Part shown: in pieces, positions 7,315 to 16,949 of the stretch | Layout of the letters: the number at the start of each line of letters is the position of its first letter | How positions within the stretch are numbered: the stretch's first letter is position 1 | Origin: an uncultured Flavobacteriales bacterium | GTDB lineage: Bacteria; Bacteroidota; Bacteroidia; Flavobacteriales_E; Vicingaceae | Reading direction: 5' to 3' | DNA length: 64,000 nucleotides | Assembly: GCA_905479915.1 (NCBI GenBank) | Contig: CAJQOH010000006.1 | Span: forward strand, 1 to 64,000 | Notes under the pieces: model-generated | The model's input: only the letters and a program-made list of their open reading frames with translations | The model's database searches: none | Told to the model about the DNA's origin: nothing | Program-made: the position numbers and the translations under genes

Positions 7315-9474
7315 ATGAAGAGAATAATTGTAGTTATTGTTTCAATATTAATGTTTGGAACAGTGTATAGTCAAGATAAAAGAGACATCACATTAGAAGA
7401 TATTTGGAGAGATTATAAGTTTTATGGAAAATCTATAGGAGGTTTACGTTCTATGAATGATGGTGTTCATTACACCACTTTAGATGCTGGTAACATTACC
7501 AAGTACGCTTATGCCAATAAGAAGGTAGAGCAAGTTTTAGTTGCAGGTAAAGATTTAAAAGTAGGAGATAAAACCATTGCGATCAATTCATATAAATTTA
7601 GTGCAGATGAAACAAAATTGTTAATCGCAACAGCTCAAGAAAAGATTTACCGTCATTCTTCAAAATCTCATTATTACATCTACGATTTAAAAACAAAAGC
7701 TTTAACTAAGTTAACAGATGGAAGTAAGCAGATGTATGCTACATTCTCTCCTTTAGCGAATAAAGTAGCATATGTTAAAGACAACAACATGTTCTATAAA
7801 GATTTAGTTGCGAATAAAGAAGTTCAGATGACTGAAGATGGTGTTAAGAATAAAATCATTAATGGAGCTTCTGATTGGGTGTATGAAGAGGAGTTGGTTC
7901 TTTATAAAGCATTTAAATGGTCGCCAGATGGAAAAAATATTGCCTATTACCGTTTTGATGAGAGCAATGTAAAAGAATGGCTAATGAAAATGTATGGACC
8001 ACTTTATCCGGGAGAGGAAAGGTTCAAATACCCTAAAGCTGGAGAAGATAATTCTAAAGTAGAAATGTTCTTCTACGATATCGCTTCAGCGAAGAAAGTA
8101 AAAGCAAATATTGGGGATAGCTATGAGTATATTTCGAGAATAAACTGGACGAACGATTCAAAGAGTTTAGCAGTACAGACTTTAAATAGACAGCAAAATG
8201 ATTTAAACATTCATTTAACAAACGCTGAATCAGGAGAAAGCAAAATCATCTTTAATGAAAAGAATGAAAACTATGTTGAAGTTCCTACAACAGAATTTTT
8301 AACCTCTAAAGATCAGTTTGTAATTACAAGTGAAAAAGATGGCTTTAACCACATTTACTTATATGATGTAACTGGTAAATTAATTAATCAGGTTACAAAA
8401 GGAAGTTTTGACGTGTCTAATTATTATGGCGTAGATGAGAAAAAAGGAGTGGTTTATTATCAGACATCAGAAATGGGAGCAATAGACAGACAAGTTTATT
8501 CTGTTAAATTAGATGGAAGTTCTAAAAAGAGATTGACCACTAGAGCAGGACAGAATAAAGCAGATTTTAGTTCTTCTTACAAGTACTTTATTAATCACCA
8601 TTCTTCTGCGGCAACACCAAACTACATTACGTTACATGACAATACTGGTAAGGTAAAAAGTGTGTTGGAAGAAAATGAAGGGTTAAACAAAATGATGGAA
8701 GGGTTTAATTTTTCTAAACCAGAATTTTTCAAGATCAATGTAAATAACAATGAATTAAATGCTTGGAAAGTGCTTCCTAGCAATTTTGATAAAACAAAAA
8801 AATATCCAGTATTGATGTTTGTTTATGGCGGTCCTGGAATTAATACCGTAAACAATTCATGGAATGGTGGAAACGGAATGTGGTTTAATCATTTAGCAAG
8901 TAAAGGATATATTGTAGTATCGGTAGATGCTAGAGGAACTGGATTTAGAGGTGCTGATTTCAAAAAAGTAACCTATAAACAGTTAGGGAAATACGAAACA
9001 GAAGATCAAATTGCTGCAGCAAAGTATTTGGCAACCTTACCTTATGTTGATGGTGCTAGAATAGGAATTTTTGGTTGGAGTTACGGTGGGTATATGTCAT
9101 CACTTTGTATTACCAAAGGGGCAGACGTGTTTAATACTGCAATAGCTGTTGCGCCAGTAACCAATTGGAGGTATTATGACAATATTTATACGGAACGTTA
9201 CATGCAAAGACCACAAGATAATGCAGCTGGTTATGATGACAATTCACCAATTAATCATGTAGAGAAATTAAAAGGAAATTATTTATTGATTCATGGTATG
9301 GCAGATGATAATGTACATTATCAAAATGCGGTAGAAATGAGTGCTGCTTTAATTAAAGCCAATAAACAATTTACAGAAATGATGTATCCCAATAAGAACC
9401 ATGGGATTTATGGTGGGAATACAAGGTTACATTTATACACCTTGATGACAAATTTTATTTTAGATAATTTATAG
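7315..9474 (+). CDS. Dipeptidyl peptidase IV-type S9 serine peptidase
   Basis: The enzyme removes Xaa-Pro or similar dipeptides from peptide N-termini in the periplasm. The 719-residue product has a signal peptide (to about residue 19), an N-terminal beta-propeller and a C-terminal alpha/beta-hydrolase. The propeller holds the N-terminus-binding double-glutamate block DWVYEEE (about 187-193), typical of the DPP IV branch. The catalytic Ser is in GWSYGGY (about 588), the Asp in ADDNVHYQNA (about 664) and the His in NKNHGIYGG (about 697). It heads a rightward cluster with two peptide transporters, 33 bp and then 21 bp apart, so cleavage and uptake of small peptides are likely coupled. Confidence 0.93.
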   Translation: MKRIIVVIVSILMFGTVYSQDKRDITLEDIWRDYKFYGKSIGGLRSMNDGVHYTTLDAGNITKYAYANKKVEQVLVAGKDLKVGDKTIAINSYKFSADETKLLIATAQEKIYRHSSKSHYYIYDLKTKALTKLTDGSKQMYATFSPLANKVAYVKDNNMFYKDLVANKEVQMTEDGVKNKIINGASDWVYEEELVLYKAFKWSPDGKNIAYYRFDESNVKEWLMKMYGPLYPGEERFKYPKAGEDNSKVEMFFYDIASAKKVKANIGDSYEYISRINWTNDSKSLAVQTLNRQQNDLNIHLTNAESGESKIIFNEKNENYVEVPTTEFLTSKDQFVITSEKDGFNHIYLYDVTGKLINQVTKGSFDVSNYYGVDEKKGVVYYQTSEMGAIDRQVYSVKLDGSSKKRLTTRAGQNKADFSSSYKYFINHHSSAATPNYITLHDNTGKVKSVLEENEGLNKMMEGFNFSKPEFFKINVNNNELNAWKVLPSNFDKTKKYPVLMFVYGGPGINTVNNSWNGGNGMWFNHLASKGYIVVSVDARGTGFRGADFKKVTYKQLGKYETEDQIAAAKYLATLPYVDGARIGIFGWSYGGYMSSLCITKGADVFNTAIAVAPVTNWRYYDNIYTERYMQRPQDNAAGYDDNSPINHVEKLKGNYLLIHGMADDNVHYQNAVEMSAALIKANKQFTEMMYPNKNHGIYGGNTRLHLYTLMTNFILDNL

Positions 9475-9507
9475 TAATTTAGACCACTTAAAAATTAAAA
9501 AACAACT

Positions 9508-11034
9508 ATGGCAACAACTGCAGAATTAGACTCTCAAGAACAATTATTCGGACACCCAATAGGATTATTTGTTTTATTTTTTACAGAGATGTGGGAACGT
9601 TTCTCTTATTACGGAATGCGTGCGATACTAGTGATTTATATGGTTGCTGCTGCTGATGATAAAATAGGTCCCGGATTAGGTTGGACTACCAAAGAGGCTT
9701 TAATGCTTTATGGTTGGTATGTTATGCTTGTATATGTAATATCTATACCGGGTGGAATTTTAGCAGATAAGTTATTAGGACAGAAGAAGACTGTTATGTT
9801 AGGGGCAATTACTTTGGTTGCTGGACATGGTGTTTTGGCTGTAGATGCTTTATGGGCATTTTTTACTGGATTAGGATTAATTATTTTAGGTGTTGGGATG
9901 TTGAAGCCAAATATTTCCACAATGGTAGGTGGGCTTTATAAGCAAGGAGATGTGCGAAGAGATAAAGGGTTTAGTATTTTTTATATGGGAATTAACCTTG
10001 GTTCTTTACTCGCTACGACATTGGTCGGGTTGGTTATCGCAAAATGGGGATGGCATGCTGGATTTGGTATGGCAGGTGTGGCAATGTTGTTTGGTTTAGT
10101 TTTTTATATAATGGGGCAAAAACATTTAACAGAGGTTGGGAATAAACCTGTTAAATCAGAAGATAAAAATGAGGTTTCAATTTTAGGTCTTTTTTCTAAT
10201 TTAATAAAATCTCCAATTCACCTTATTATAACGCTTGTTTTACTAGTGTTATCAGTTTATGCAGGAATTACTTTTGAATCAGTTGACAGGTGGGGGTATG
10301 GTGCTTTGTTTATATTCTTATCACTTGTGACTGGAATGATAATGATGATATATAAAGATTTAGAAACACAAATTTTAAAAGATAGATTCTTAGTTGTGCT
10401 ACTTTCTTTTATGTTGGTAATTGTTTTTTGGGGTGCTTTTGAACAAGCAGGAGGTTTGATGTCTCTTTATACAGAAACAAAAACTGATAGGATGTTGTTT
10501 GGATGGGAAGTGCCAACACCAATTTTTCAAGGATTAAATGCAGGTTTTATATTGTTATTTGCCGTATGGATAGCAAATATATGGGCTAAAAGAAAACTGA
10601 AAAATAAAGAAGCATCAGCTTTATTTAAAATGGCTACAGGTACTATTATAATGGGGCTTGGGTTTGTATTTATGGTTTTTGCAGTTAGGGAATATGATGC
10701 AACAGGAAGTTCTAACATGATGTGGTTAGTATTGGCGTATTTATTTCATACTATAGGGGAGTTATGTTCGTCTCCTGTTTCTTTATCTTTTGTTACAAAA
10801 TTGGCTCCAGTGAGATATGCATCCCTTATGATGGGATTATATTTTGCTGCTACAGGATTAGGTGGAAAGGTTGCTGGTATTTTAGGGGAGCATTCAGAAA
10901 GTTTTGGAGAGTATACAATTTTTATAGGTATCACTATTTTTACTGTAGTATTTGGCTTCCTTGTAATAGCGTTGCTTAAGCCATTAAATAGATTAGTTCA
11001 TGGAGCGGAAGATGTTGCAGAATTAAATGATTAA
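9508..11034 (+). CDS. POT family proton-coupled peptide transporter
   Basis: This inner-membrane symporter imports di- and tripeptides with protons. The 508-residue product has the POT signature ExxER in the first helix (TEMWERFSYYGMR, about residues 26-38). The second signature is around GFSIFYMGINLGSL (about 154-167), with a conserved late helix block (YLFHTIGELCSSPVSLSFVT). About 12-14 hydrophobic segments are visible. It lies 33 bp after the dipeptidyl peptidase gene and 21 bp before a second POT gene, consistent with an operon for peptide nutrition. The substrate range cannot be read from sequence. Confidence 0.93.
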   Translation: MATTAELDSQEQLFGHPIGLFVLFFTEMWERFSYYGMRAILVIYMVAAADDKIGPGLGWTTKEALMLYGWYVMLVYVISIPGGILADKLLGQKKTVMLGAITLVAGHGVLAVDALWAFFTGLGLIILGVGMLKPNISTMVGGLYKQGDVRRDKGFSIFYMGINLGSLLATTLVGLVIAKWGWHAGFGMAGVAMLFGLVFYIMGQKHLTEVGNKPVKSEDKNEVSILGLFSNLIKSPIHLIITLVLLVLSVYAGITFESVDRWGYGALFIFLSLVTGMIMMIYKDLETQILKDRFLVVLLSFMLVIVFWGAFEQAGGLMSLYTETKTDRMLFGWEVPTPIFQGLNAGFILLFAVWIANIWAKRKLKNKEASALFKMATGTIIMGLGFVFMVFAVREYDATGSSNMMWLVLAYLFHTIGELCSSPVSLSFVTKLAPVRYASLMMGLYFAATGLGGKVAGILGEHSESFGEYTIFIGITIFTVVFGFLVIALLKPLNRLVHGAEDVAELND

Positions 11035-11055
11035 AAATAAAAGAAAAAGGAAAAG

Positions 11056-12834
11056 ATGAGCACAACAGCAGAAACGAACAACGATTTTTTTAAATCAAAT
11101 GTATTAGGACACCCAGCAGGATTGTTTGTATTGTTTTTTACAGAAATGTGGGAAAGATTCTCTTTCTATGGAATGAGAGTTTTATTGGTGAACTTCTTAA
11201 CCATGGCAGTTGTTGGAACAGAATTTCCAGGTTGGGGATGGTCTTCGGCTAACGCAGGGGCATTGTTTGGAACATATGCAGGTTTACTGTATTTAACACC
11301 TATTTTAGGAGGTATCGTTGCTGATAAATTGACAGGTTACCGTTGGGCTGTTGTGATAGGGGCATTAATTATGACTTTAGGGCATGCCTCAATGGCTTTA
11401 GAAACAGAAGCTTCTCTTTATATAGGTTTAGCTTTGTTGGTTATTGGAACTGGTTTCTTTAAGCCTAATATGACTTCTATCATTTCTCAGATGTATGAAA
11501 GTAAACCTGAAAAGAAAGATGGAGCTTATACCATATTTTATATGGGGGTTAATGCAGGAGCATTCTTTGGAATGATGTTGTGTGGGTATTTAGCAGAGAA
11601 GTTTGGTTGGGCCTGGGGGTTCGGTTTAGCAGGTATATTTATGTTGTTGGGTACGCTACAATTTTATTTGGCAAGACCTTTATTTGGAAACATAGGAGAT
11701 GTTCCTAAAAAGGAAACGAAAGAAGAAAAGGCGAGCAAAGTATTGGATTATATTCCAAACAAGTTTACAGTTATAGATAAAGTGCTAATCGTAATTACTT
11801 CTGTAATTGGATTTTTATACTTACTGAATGACCCTGTTTCTAAAATAGGTGGATTAAATCTATTGCCTGCAGAGTTTTTGGTTAGTGCAAGTACATTGTC
11901 TGGACCAATAGTTATCACAATAATAGGTCTAGGTTTATTTTTGTTTTTGGTAACATCACGTATTATAAGGTATGAGAAGATAGTAAGAGATAGAATGATT
12001 GCTTTAGTTATTTTTGCATTCTTTACAGTTTTCTTTTGGATGGCTTTTGAGCAAGGAGCTACTTCTTTAGTTCTATTTGCCAGAGATTATACTGATAGGG
12101 TATTAGAAGGTAGTGCTGCTACAATTTTTAATATTGTTAATACCTTTTTAACAGTTGTACCTCTAGGAATCATTTCTTGGGTATTGTTTTTGTTGTTTAA
12201 AAAGACCTATAAACAAATTCCAATTTCTAATGTTGTGTTAGCAATTAGTTTTGCTGGTGTTTGGGCTATTGTTGTATTAATGTTGGTTAGAGAATTTTCT
12301 GCAGAATCAACTGAAGTTACAGTGTCTTGGTTCAGTATTTTGAACTCATTTTTCATTATTGCTTTTGCTTCATTTTTCTCTAAATGGTGGGAAAGTAAAT
12401 ACAACCCTTCCTCGGCTGCTAAATATGGTTTAGGATTAATTTTATTGGGTATAGGTTTTGGTTTGTTGGCCTTTGGTTCAACTTCAATTCCTCAAGGAGC
12501 AGAAGCTGGAGCTGTTAGAGTAAGTATGATATGGCTGATTCTTGCATATTTATTCCATACGCTAGGAGAATTGTGTTTATCTCCAGTAGGACTATCACAA
12601 GTAAGTAAGTTGGTTCCTGCTCGTATGATTGGGTTTATGTTTGGAATGTGGTACTTGGCTATTGCCATAGGAAATAAATTGGCAGGTTCAATGGGGGGGA
12701 TGATTGAAGAAATTACATCTCAATATGATATGACAACTTTTTTCTTGATCTTTACAATAATTCCAATAGTATCAGGTTTAGCTGTAACAGCTTTAAACCC
12801 ATTGTTGAAGAAATTAATGCATGGAATTAGATAA
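11056..12834 (+). CDS. POT family proton-coupled peptide transporter (second copy)
   Basis: At 592 residues this is clearly a paralogue of the preceding transporter: both start with a short polar tail followed by GHPAGLFVLFFTEMWERFS with the ExxER motif. It keeps YTIFYMGVNAGAFFGMML and the late block YLFHTLGELCLSPVGLSQVS. It is about 80 residues longer, with extra hydrophobic segments in the middle and near the C-terminus (FSAESTEVTVSWFSILNSFF). Two adjacent paralogues suggest different peptide specificities or affinities. It is followed after 47 bp by a secreted thioredoxin-like gene. Confidence 0.93.
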   Translation: MSTTAETNNDFFKSNVLGHPAGLFVLFFTEMWERFSFYGMRVLLVNFLTMAVVGTEFPGWGWSSANAGALFGTYAGLLYLTPILGGIVADKLTGYRWAVVIGALIMTLGHASMALETEASLYIGLALLVIGTGFFKPNMTSIISQMYESKPEKKDGAYTIFYMGVNAGAFFGMMLCGYLAEKFGWAWGFGLAGIFMLLGTLQFYLARPLFGNIGDVPKKETKEEKASKVLDYIPNKFTVIDKVLIVITSVIGFLYLLNDPVSKIGGLNLLPAEFLVSASTLSGPIVITIIGLGLFLFLVTSRIIRYEKIVRDRMIALVIFAFFTVFFWMAFEQGATSLVLFARDYTDRVLEGSAATIFNIVNTFLTVVPLGIISWVLFLLFKKTYKQIPISNVVLAISFAGVWAIVVLMLVREFSAESTEVTVSWFSILNSFFIIAFASFFSKWWESKYNPSSAAKYGLGLILLGIGFGLLAFGSTSIPQGAEAGAVRVSMIWLILAYLFHTLGELCLSPVGLSQVSKLVPARMIGFMFGMWYLAIAIGNKLAGSMGGMIEEITSQYDMTTFFLIFTIIPIVSGLAVTALNPLLKKLMHGIR

Positions 12835-12881
12835 TACAAATTTGGTATAAAATTTGAATGATACCGTCAAAAATTAAACTT

Positions 12882-13436
12882 ATGAAAACAATTAAAATAA
12901 CACTAGTTTCAATTCTGATGATGACAGCTTTTTCAGCTTTTTCTCAAGGAGGAGTATTGAAACCACAAGCACCAGCTAGGCCACAACCTAAGCAAGTTTC
13001 TGAATTAGATTATAAAGCACATGCAGATGGCTGGATGGTAGATATCAATAAAGCCTATGAAGAATCTAAAAAAACAGGTAAGCCAATTATGGCAAACTTT
13101 ACAGGTAGTGATTGGTGTGGATGGTGTAAGAAATTAAAATTTGAAGTATTTGATAAGCCAGCTTTTAAAGAATGGGCTAAAGAAACAGTAGTATTAATAG
13201 AATTGGATTATCCTAAAAGATTTCAGATACCTCAAAAGTATAGAGAGCAAAATGCTGGATTACAGCAAGCTTTTAAAGTAGCAGGATATCCTACTATTTG
13301 GGTATTTAATTTAGACAAAGATGATAATGGTCAATTTAAAATTGAAGCGTTAGGTAAGACTGGATATGTTAAAGGTGTTTCAGCTTTTACAGGTGGAGTT
13401 AACAACATGATTAGCCAAGCTAAACAACAGAAATAA
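12882..13436 (+). CDS. Periplasmic thioredoxin-fold protein
   Basis: The chosen start (ATG at 12882) gives a standard signal peptide, MKTIKITLVSILMMTAFSAF, cleaved near FSQ. An ATG 24 bp upstream would add eight residues that weaken it. The mature protein has a thioredoxin fold with the CxxC redox pair in FTGSDWCGWCKKLKFEVF and the cis-proline region VAGYPTIWVFNLDKD. It belongs to the 'thioredoxin family/DUF255-like' secreted group that acts on exported proteins. It follows the peptide transporter gene and ends at a strong bidirectional terminator, so it is the last gene of that cluster. The redox partner is unknown. Confidence 0.88.
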   Translation: MKTIKITLVSILMMTAFSAFSQGGVLKPQAPARPQPKQVSELDYKAHADGWMVDINKAYEESKKTGKPIMANFTGSDWCGWCKKLKFEVFDKPAFKEWAKETVVLIELDYPKRFQIPQKYREQNAGLQQAFKVAGYPTIWVFNLDKDDNGQFKIEALGKTGYVKGVSAFTGGVNNMISQAKQQK

Positions 13437-13450
13437 AATAAATTAACATC

Positions 13451-13489
13451 AAAAAAATCCTGAACAGCATGCTGTTCAGGATTTTTTTT
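13451..13489. terminator. Bidirectional rho-independent terminator
   Basis: The stem TCCTGAACAGC (13458-13468) pairs with its complement at 13471-13481 across a two-base loop, with A7 before and T8 after. It separates the convergent thioredoxin-like and htrA genes. Confidence 0.9.
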
Positions 13490-13504
13490 GATTAAGAAAT
13501 TCGG

Positions 13505-14965
13505 TTATACTCCGAATCCATAAAACTCTCTTCTACCGTTTTGGTAAACTCCCTCAATTAAAATTCCCTCTGTTGCTTTTTCGATAGTTGCAATCAATTC
13601 ATCAACGTTGTTTACCTTTTTGTGGTTTATCTTGGTGATGATAAATCCTCTTTGCACACCAACGCTTCTCATTTTACCATTGTAAACCTCGTCAACTTTA
13701 ACGCCTCCATTGAGGTCTAAATGATCAAGATCTTCACTTGTTGTTTCAGTTAACTTAACACCAAGTTGTTTTAAGACTTTATTTGATGTGTTGGATACAA
13801 TGGCTTCATTTCCATTTAGGTTTTTAAGCACAACAGGAACTTCTATTTCTTTGTTGTTTCTTTCTAGAGCTATTGTTATTTCATCACCTGGTCTAAATTG
13901 ACTGATTTGCTCCTGTAATTCAGCAACATTCTTTATAGACTTATTGCCAACTTTTTTAATGATGTCTCCAGATTTTATACCTGCTTTAGCAGCAGATCCA
14001 TTTTGAGTTGTTCCGTTAATGTAAACCCCACTAATACTTTCAGTACCAATTTTATCAGCCAGTTCCGTATCTAAATTTTTAATGCTAACACCAATAAAGG
14101 CTCTTTGTACCGTTCCAAACTCTTTAATGTCTCTAACCACTTTTTTTACAATATTAACCGGTATTGCAAAAGAGTAACCAGTATACGAACCAGTGTTTGA
14201 TTTAATGGCAGTATTGATACCTATCAATTCACCAGTTGAGCTTACTAGAGCACCTCCGCTGTTTCCTGGATTTACAGCAGCATCTGTTTGAATGAATGAT
14301 TCTACTGCCGACATGCCGCTATATGGATCATTTCTTAAGATGTTAATGTCTCTTCCCTTCGCACTAACTATTCCTGCTGTAACAGTAGAAGTTAAGTTAA
14401 AAGGGTTTCCAACAGCCAATACCCATTCGCCAACATTGATGTTGTTGGAGTTGCCATAGTTGATGTATGGGAGGTCATCAGTGTCTATCTTTAAAAGTGC
14501 AAGATCTGTATTAGGGTCTGTCCCTATTATTTCCGCTTCATATGTTTTGTTGTTGTTTAGCGTAATTGAAATTTTTTCAGCCTTATCAATAACGTGGTTG
14601 TTGGTTACTATATAACCATCATTAGAGATGATAACTCCAGAGCCAGCAGACTGTGTAAATTGAGGCTGTTGAGGTTGATTTCCGTAGAAGAAGTGGTATA
14701 AAGGATCTCTTTGTTGATGAGTTCTTGTCTCGGTTTTTACGTGTACTACGGCATTTAAAGACATTTTTGCTGCTAATTCTAAATTTGGGGAATTGACCAA
14801 ATCTATTTTGTTGTGCGTTAAATGATTGTTGTTTTCCGATTGCAATTGATTGGAAAATTGATTTGATTTCTTTTCTTCAAATTGTTTGTAGATTCCTACT
14901 GAAGTTAATCCTCCTGCGATTGCAATTGCCAATCCTAAGGATAATGTTTTAAGTTCTTTTTTCAT
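13505..14965 (-). CDS. HtrA/DegQ-type periplasmic serine protease
   Basis: This is a quality-control protease for misfolded envelope proteins. The 486-residue product has an N-terminal signal anchor (residues 8-25), a trypsin-like domain and two PDZ domains. The catalytic triad is intact: His124 (NNHVID), Asp154 (TDLALLK) and Ser236 (PGNSGGAL). The first PDZ domain is at about 288-375 (AFIGVSIKNLD to VPVVLKNL) and the second at about 395-480. The loop after residue 82 (RDPLYHFFYGNQPQQPQ) is the usual LA-loop equivalent. It looks monocistronic, and no sigma-E-like box could be identified. Confidence 0.95.
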   Translation of the reverse strand: MKKELKTLSLGLAIAIAGGLTSVGIYKQFEEKKSNQFSNQLQSENNNHLTHNKIDLVNSPNLELAAKMSLNAVVHVKTETRTHQQRDPLYHFFYGNQPQQPQFTQSAGSGVIISNDGYIVTNNHVIDKAEKISITLNNNKTYEAEIIGTDPNTDLALLKIDTDDLPYINYGNSNNINVGEWVLAVGNPFNLTSTVTAGIVSAKGRDINILRNDPYSGMSAVESFIQTDAAVNPGNSGGALVSSTGELIGINTAIKSNTGSYTGYSFAIPVNIVKKVVRDIKEFGTVQRAFIGVSIKNLDTELADKIGTESISGVYINGTTQNGSAAKAGIKSGDIIKKVGNKSIKNVAELQEQISQFRPGDEITIALERNNKEIEVPVVLKNLNGNEAIVSNTSNKVLKQLGVKLTETTSEDLDHLDLNGGVKVDEVYNGKMRSVGVQRGFIITKINHKKVNNVDELIATIEKATEGILIEGVYQNGRREFYGFGV

Positions 14966-15070
14966 GACATACTTTGTTTTAAGATTAATAGTTAATACAA
15001 AAAACGAGATGTCTGTAACAATTCTTGTTTAAGAAATGTTAAATCCTGTTAAAAGGTGTTAAGGAGGGGG

Positions 15071-15901
15071 TTATAAGATGCTGTACAACTCTTCTAACTC
15101 TTCTTTCTTTTCGATGTAGCCTAGGTTGTCATAAGTGAAAATAAGGTGCTGAATCAGCCTCTTTATTGTGGTTAAGTTAGAACAGGGAGTGTAGTATTCT
15201 TCTTTTGGTTCTACTTTTAATTGCTCTAAAAATTTATCGATATCAGGCTGTCCGAAAACAGTACCTTTATTAAAGACGTTAAGGTAGAAGAGGGCATTTT
15301 CACCATCTTCAGAATACGCTAAGATAAAATGAGCTGGAACATCAACACCATACATCGGAATGTTTAGTTTGTTGCATATTGCCAGGTAAACAATTCCTAA
15401 AGTAATAGGGTTTCCTTTTTTTCTTTCAATTACATTGTTGATGTAAGAGTTTTTTGGAGAATTAATGTTTTTGGTATTTCCGTAAAACTCATGAATATCA
15501 AAAATGATTCTATTCAATACTTTAATCTTTTCTAAAGCCGTTAAATTGTCGTTCATTTCTAACCACACGTCTTGTGTGAGTTGTTTAATGCAGTTGCGAA
15601 TTTTTTCTTCCTCTAGATCAGGGTATTGATATTTAGCAACTATTAGAGCACCTTCAATCAAATCTAACTCAGAATTTTTCCAATTGATTAAATCTAATTT
15701 TATGTTTTCAAACTGTAGGTGGTGTATAATGTCTTCAATCCTATTTTGTAAAAGATGATCAAAAGAATTCTCCCAAGCACTTTCTAAATGGGGGATTACA
15801 TCGTAGCCGTAAGAGATGATTTTTTGACTAACATCATCAAAGATTCTAGAGTCTGGATCATCCAAAAGACTTATTAACGCTTGCATTTCTTTGTTCGACA
15901 T
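15071..15901 (-). CDS. SirB1/transglutaminase-like family protein
   Basis: A 276-residue cytoplasmic protein of the SirB1 group. The conserved core is visible as NSYINNVIERKKGNPITLGIVYLAI (about 150-174), followed by KLNIPMYGVDVPAHFILAYS, where the Pro-Ala-His-Phe block aligns with the transglutaminase-like His. The N-terminal part is made of helices that resemble a HEAT-like scaffold (ALISLLDDPDSRIFDDV). The usual catalytic Cys is absent, as in other SirB1 proteins, so enzymatic activity is doubtful. It is upstream of htrA in the same direction with a 105-bp gap. Confidence 0.85.
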   Translation of the reverse strand: MSNKEMQALISLLDDPDSRIFDDVSQKIISYGYDVIPHLESAWENSFDHLLQNRIEDIIHHLQFENIKLDLINWKNSELDLIEGALIVAKYQYPDLEEEKIRNCIKQLTQDVWLEMNDNLTALEKIKVLNRIIFDIHEFYGNTKNINSPKNSYINNVIERKKGNPITLGIVYLAICNKLNIPMYGVDVPAHFILAYSEDGENALFYLNVFNKGTVFGQPDIDKFLEQLKVEPKEEYYTPCSNLTTIKRLIQHLIFTYDNLGYIEKKEELEELYSIL

Positions 15902-15960
15902 ATTTCAAATATACGTCAGAAACGAAGTAAAGGTTATTCGCTAAATAGGACTTATTAACG

Positions 15961-16833
15961 CTATTGTGTTAATTTAGAGAGTGTTTCTTCAATTAATTTT
16001 TTTACAGAGGCCTGGTAATTTTCACTTACAGTACCTTTAAAACGGTTTGCAATTACAGTGCAAATGGTACAAGCATTATGGCCTAATGCTTTAGATAATC
16101 CATAAAGTGCAGCGGTTTCCATTTCAAAATTGGCAATTAGTAGATTGTTGTGTTTAAAGTCTCTTAATTTTTCATTTAGTTGAGTTTCTTTTAATGGGAT
16201 GCGTAATTTTCTTCCTTGAGGACCGTAAAAACCTCCAGCAGTAGCTGTAATTCCAGAAATACAGCCTTCTTTTAATTTGTTAAACAGTTCAATAGATCCT
16301 TTTACAAAATAGGGCTCAGCAAATGTTTTGTTGTAGCTGGTTTGCTGGTTGAATTGTTCTAGTAACTCTATTTCTTCTTTGCTTTTCTCTACATCATAAA
16401 AATTCATTAGGCCATCTAACCCTAATCCATATTCGGAAATGATAAATGAATCTACAGGAAGGTGTTCTTGTAAAGCGCCTGAAGTTCCCAGTCTGATAAT
16501 GTTTAATGAGGTGTGTTCTTCTTTTACTGTTCTTTGTTCCAGATCAATGTTTACTAAAGCGTCTAATTCATTCAAGACAATATCTATATTGTCTGGTCCC
16601 ATGCCGGTAGACATTACAGTAAGCCGTTTGCCGTTTAATGTTCCAGTATGTGTATGGATTTCTCTGTTCGCAACTTTGTGTTCAATCGTGTCAAAATAGT
16701 TTGAGATGGTTTCAACTCTTCCAGGATCTCCAACTACAATAATATCTTTGGCTATTTGATGCGGGTGTAGGTTAAGGTGGTAAACGCTTTTATTACCATT
16801 TAAAACCAATTCTGAAGGAGCTATTTTGTTCAT
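15961..16833 (-). CDS. Nucleoside phosphorylase (uridine phosphorylase-like)
   Basis: The enzyme cleaves nucleosides with phosphate to release a base and ribose-1-phosphate in the cytosol. The 290-residue product shows the phosphorylase family-1 pattern: IIVVGDPGRVETI (about 31-43), the phosphate-binding stretch STGMGPDNIDIVLNEL (about 75-90), IRLGTSGAL (about 112-120), and the substrate glutamate in NFEMETAALYGLS (about 234-246). The MET pair after NFE fits uridine and purine nucleoside phosphorylases; uridine phosphorylase is the closer match by length, but the exact base is not certain. It is followed leftward by the SirB1-like gene. Confidence 0.88.
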   Translation of the reverse strand: MNKIAPSELVLNGNKSVYHLNLHPHQIAKDIIVVGDPGRVETISNYFDTIEHKVANREIHTHTGTLNGKRLTVMSTGMGPDNIDIVLNELDALVNIDLEQRTVKEEHTSLNIIRLGTSGALQEHLPVDSFIISEYGLGLDGLMNFYDVEKSKEEIELLEQFNQQTSYNKTFAEPYFVKGSIELFNKLKEGCISGITATAGGFYGPQGRKLRIPLKETQLNEKLRDFKHNNLLIANFEMETAALYGLSKALGHNACTICTVIANRFKGTVSENYQASVKKLIEETLSKLTQ

Positions 16834-16949
16834 GAAACGAATTTAAAACGTTCAAATATAATGGAATTTACAGGATTGATAATTTCTAAAATGATGTTTT
16901 ATGGTCTTTAAAAAAATGCTTATTTTCACAAGAATTAAACTCTTTTCAG

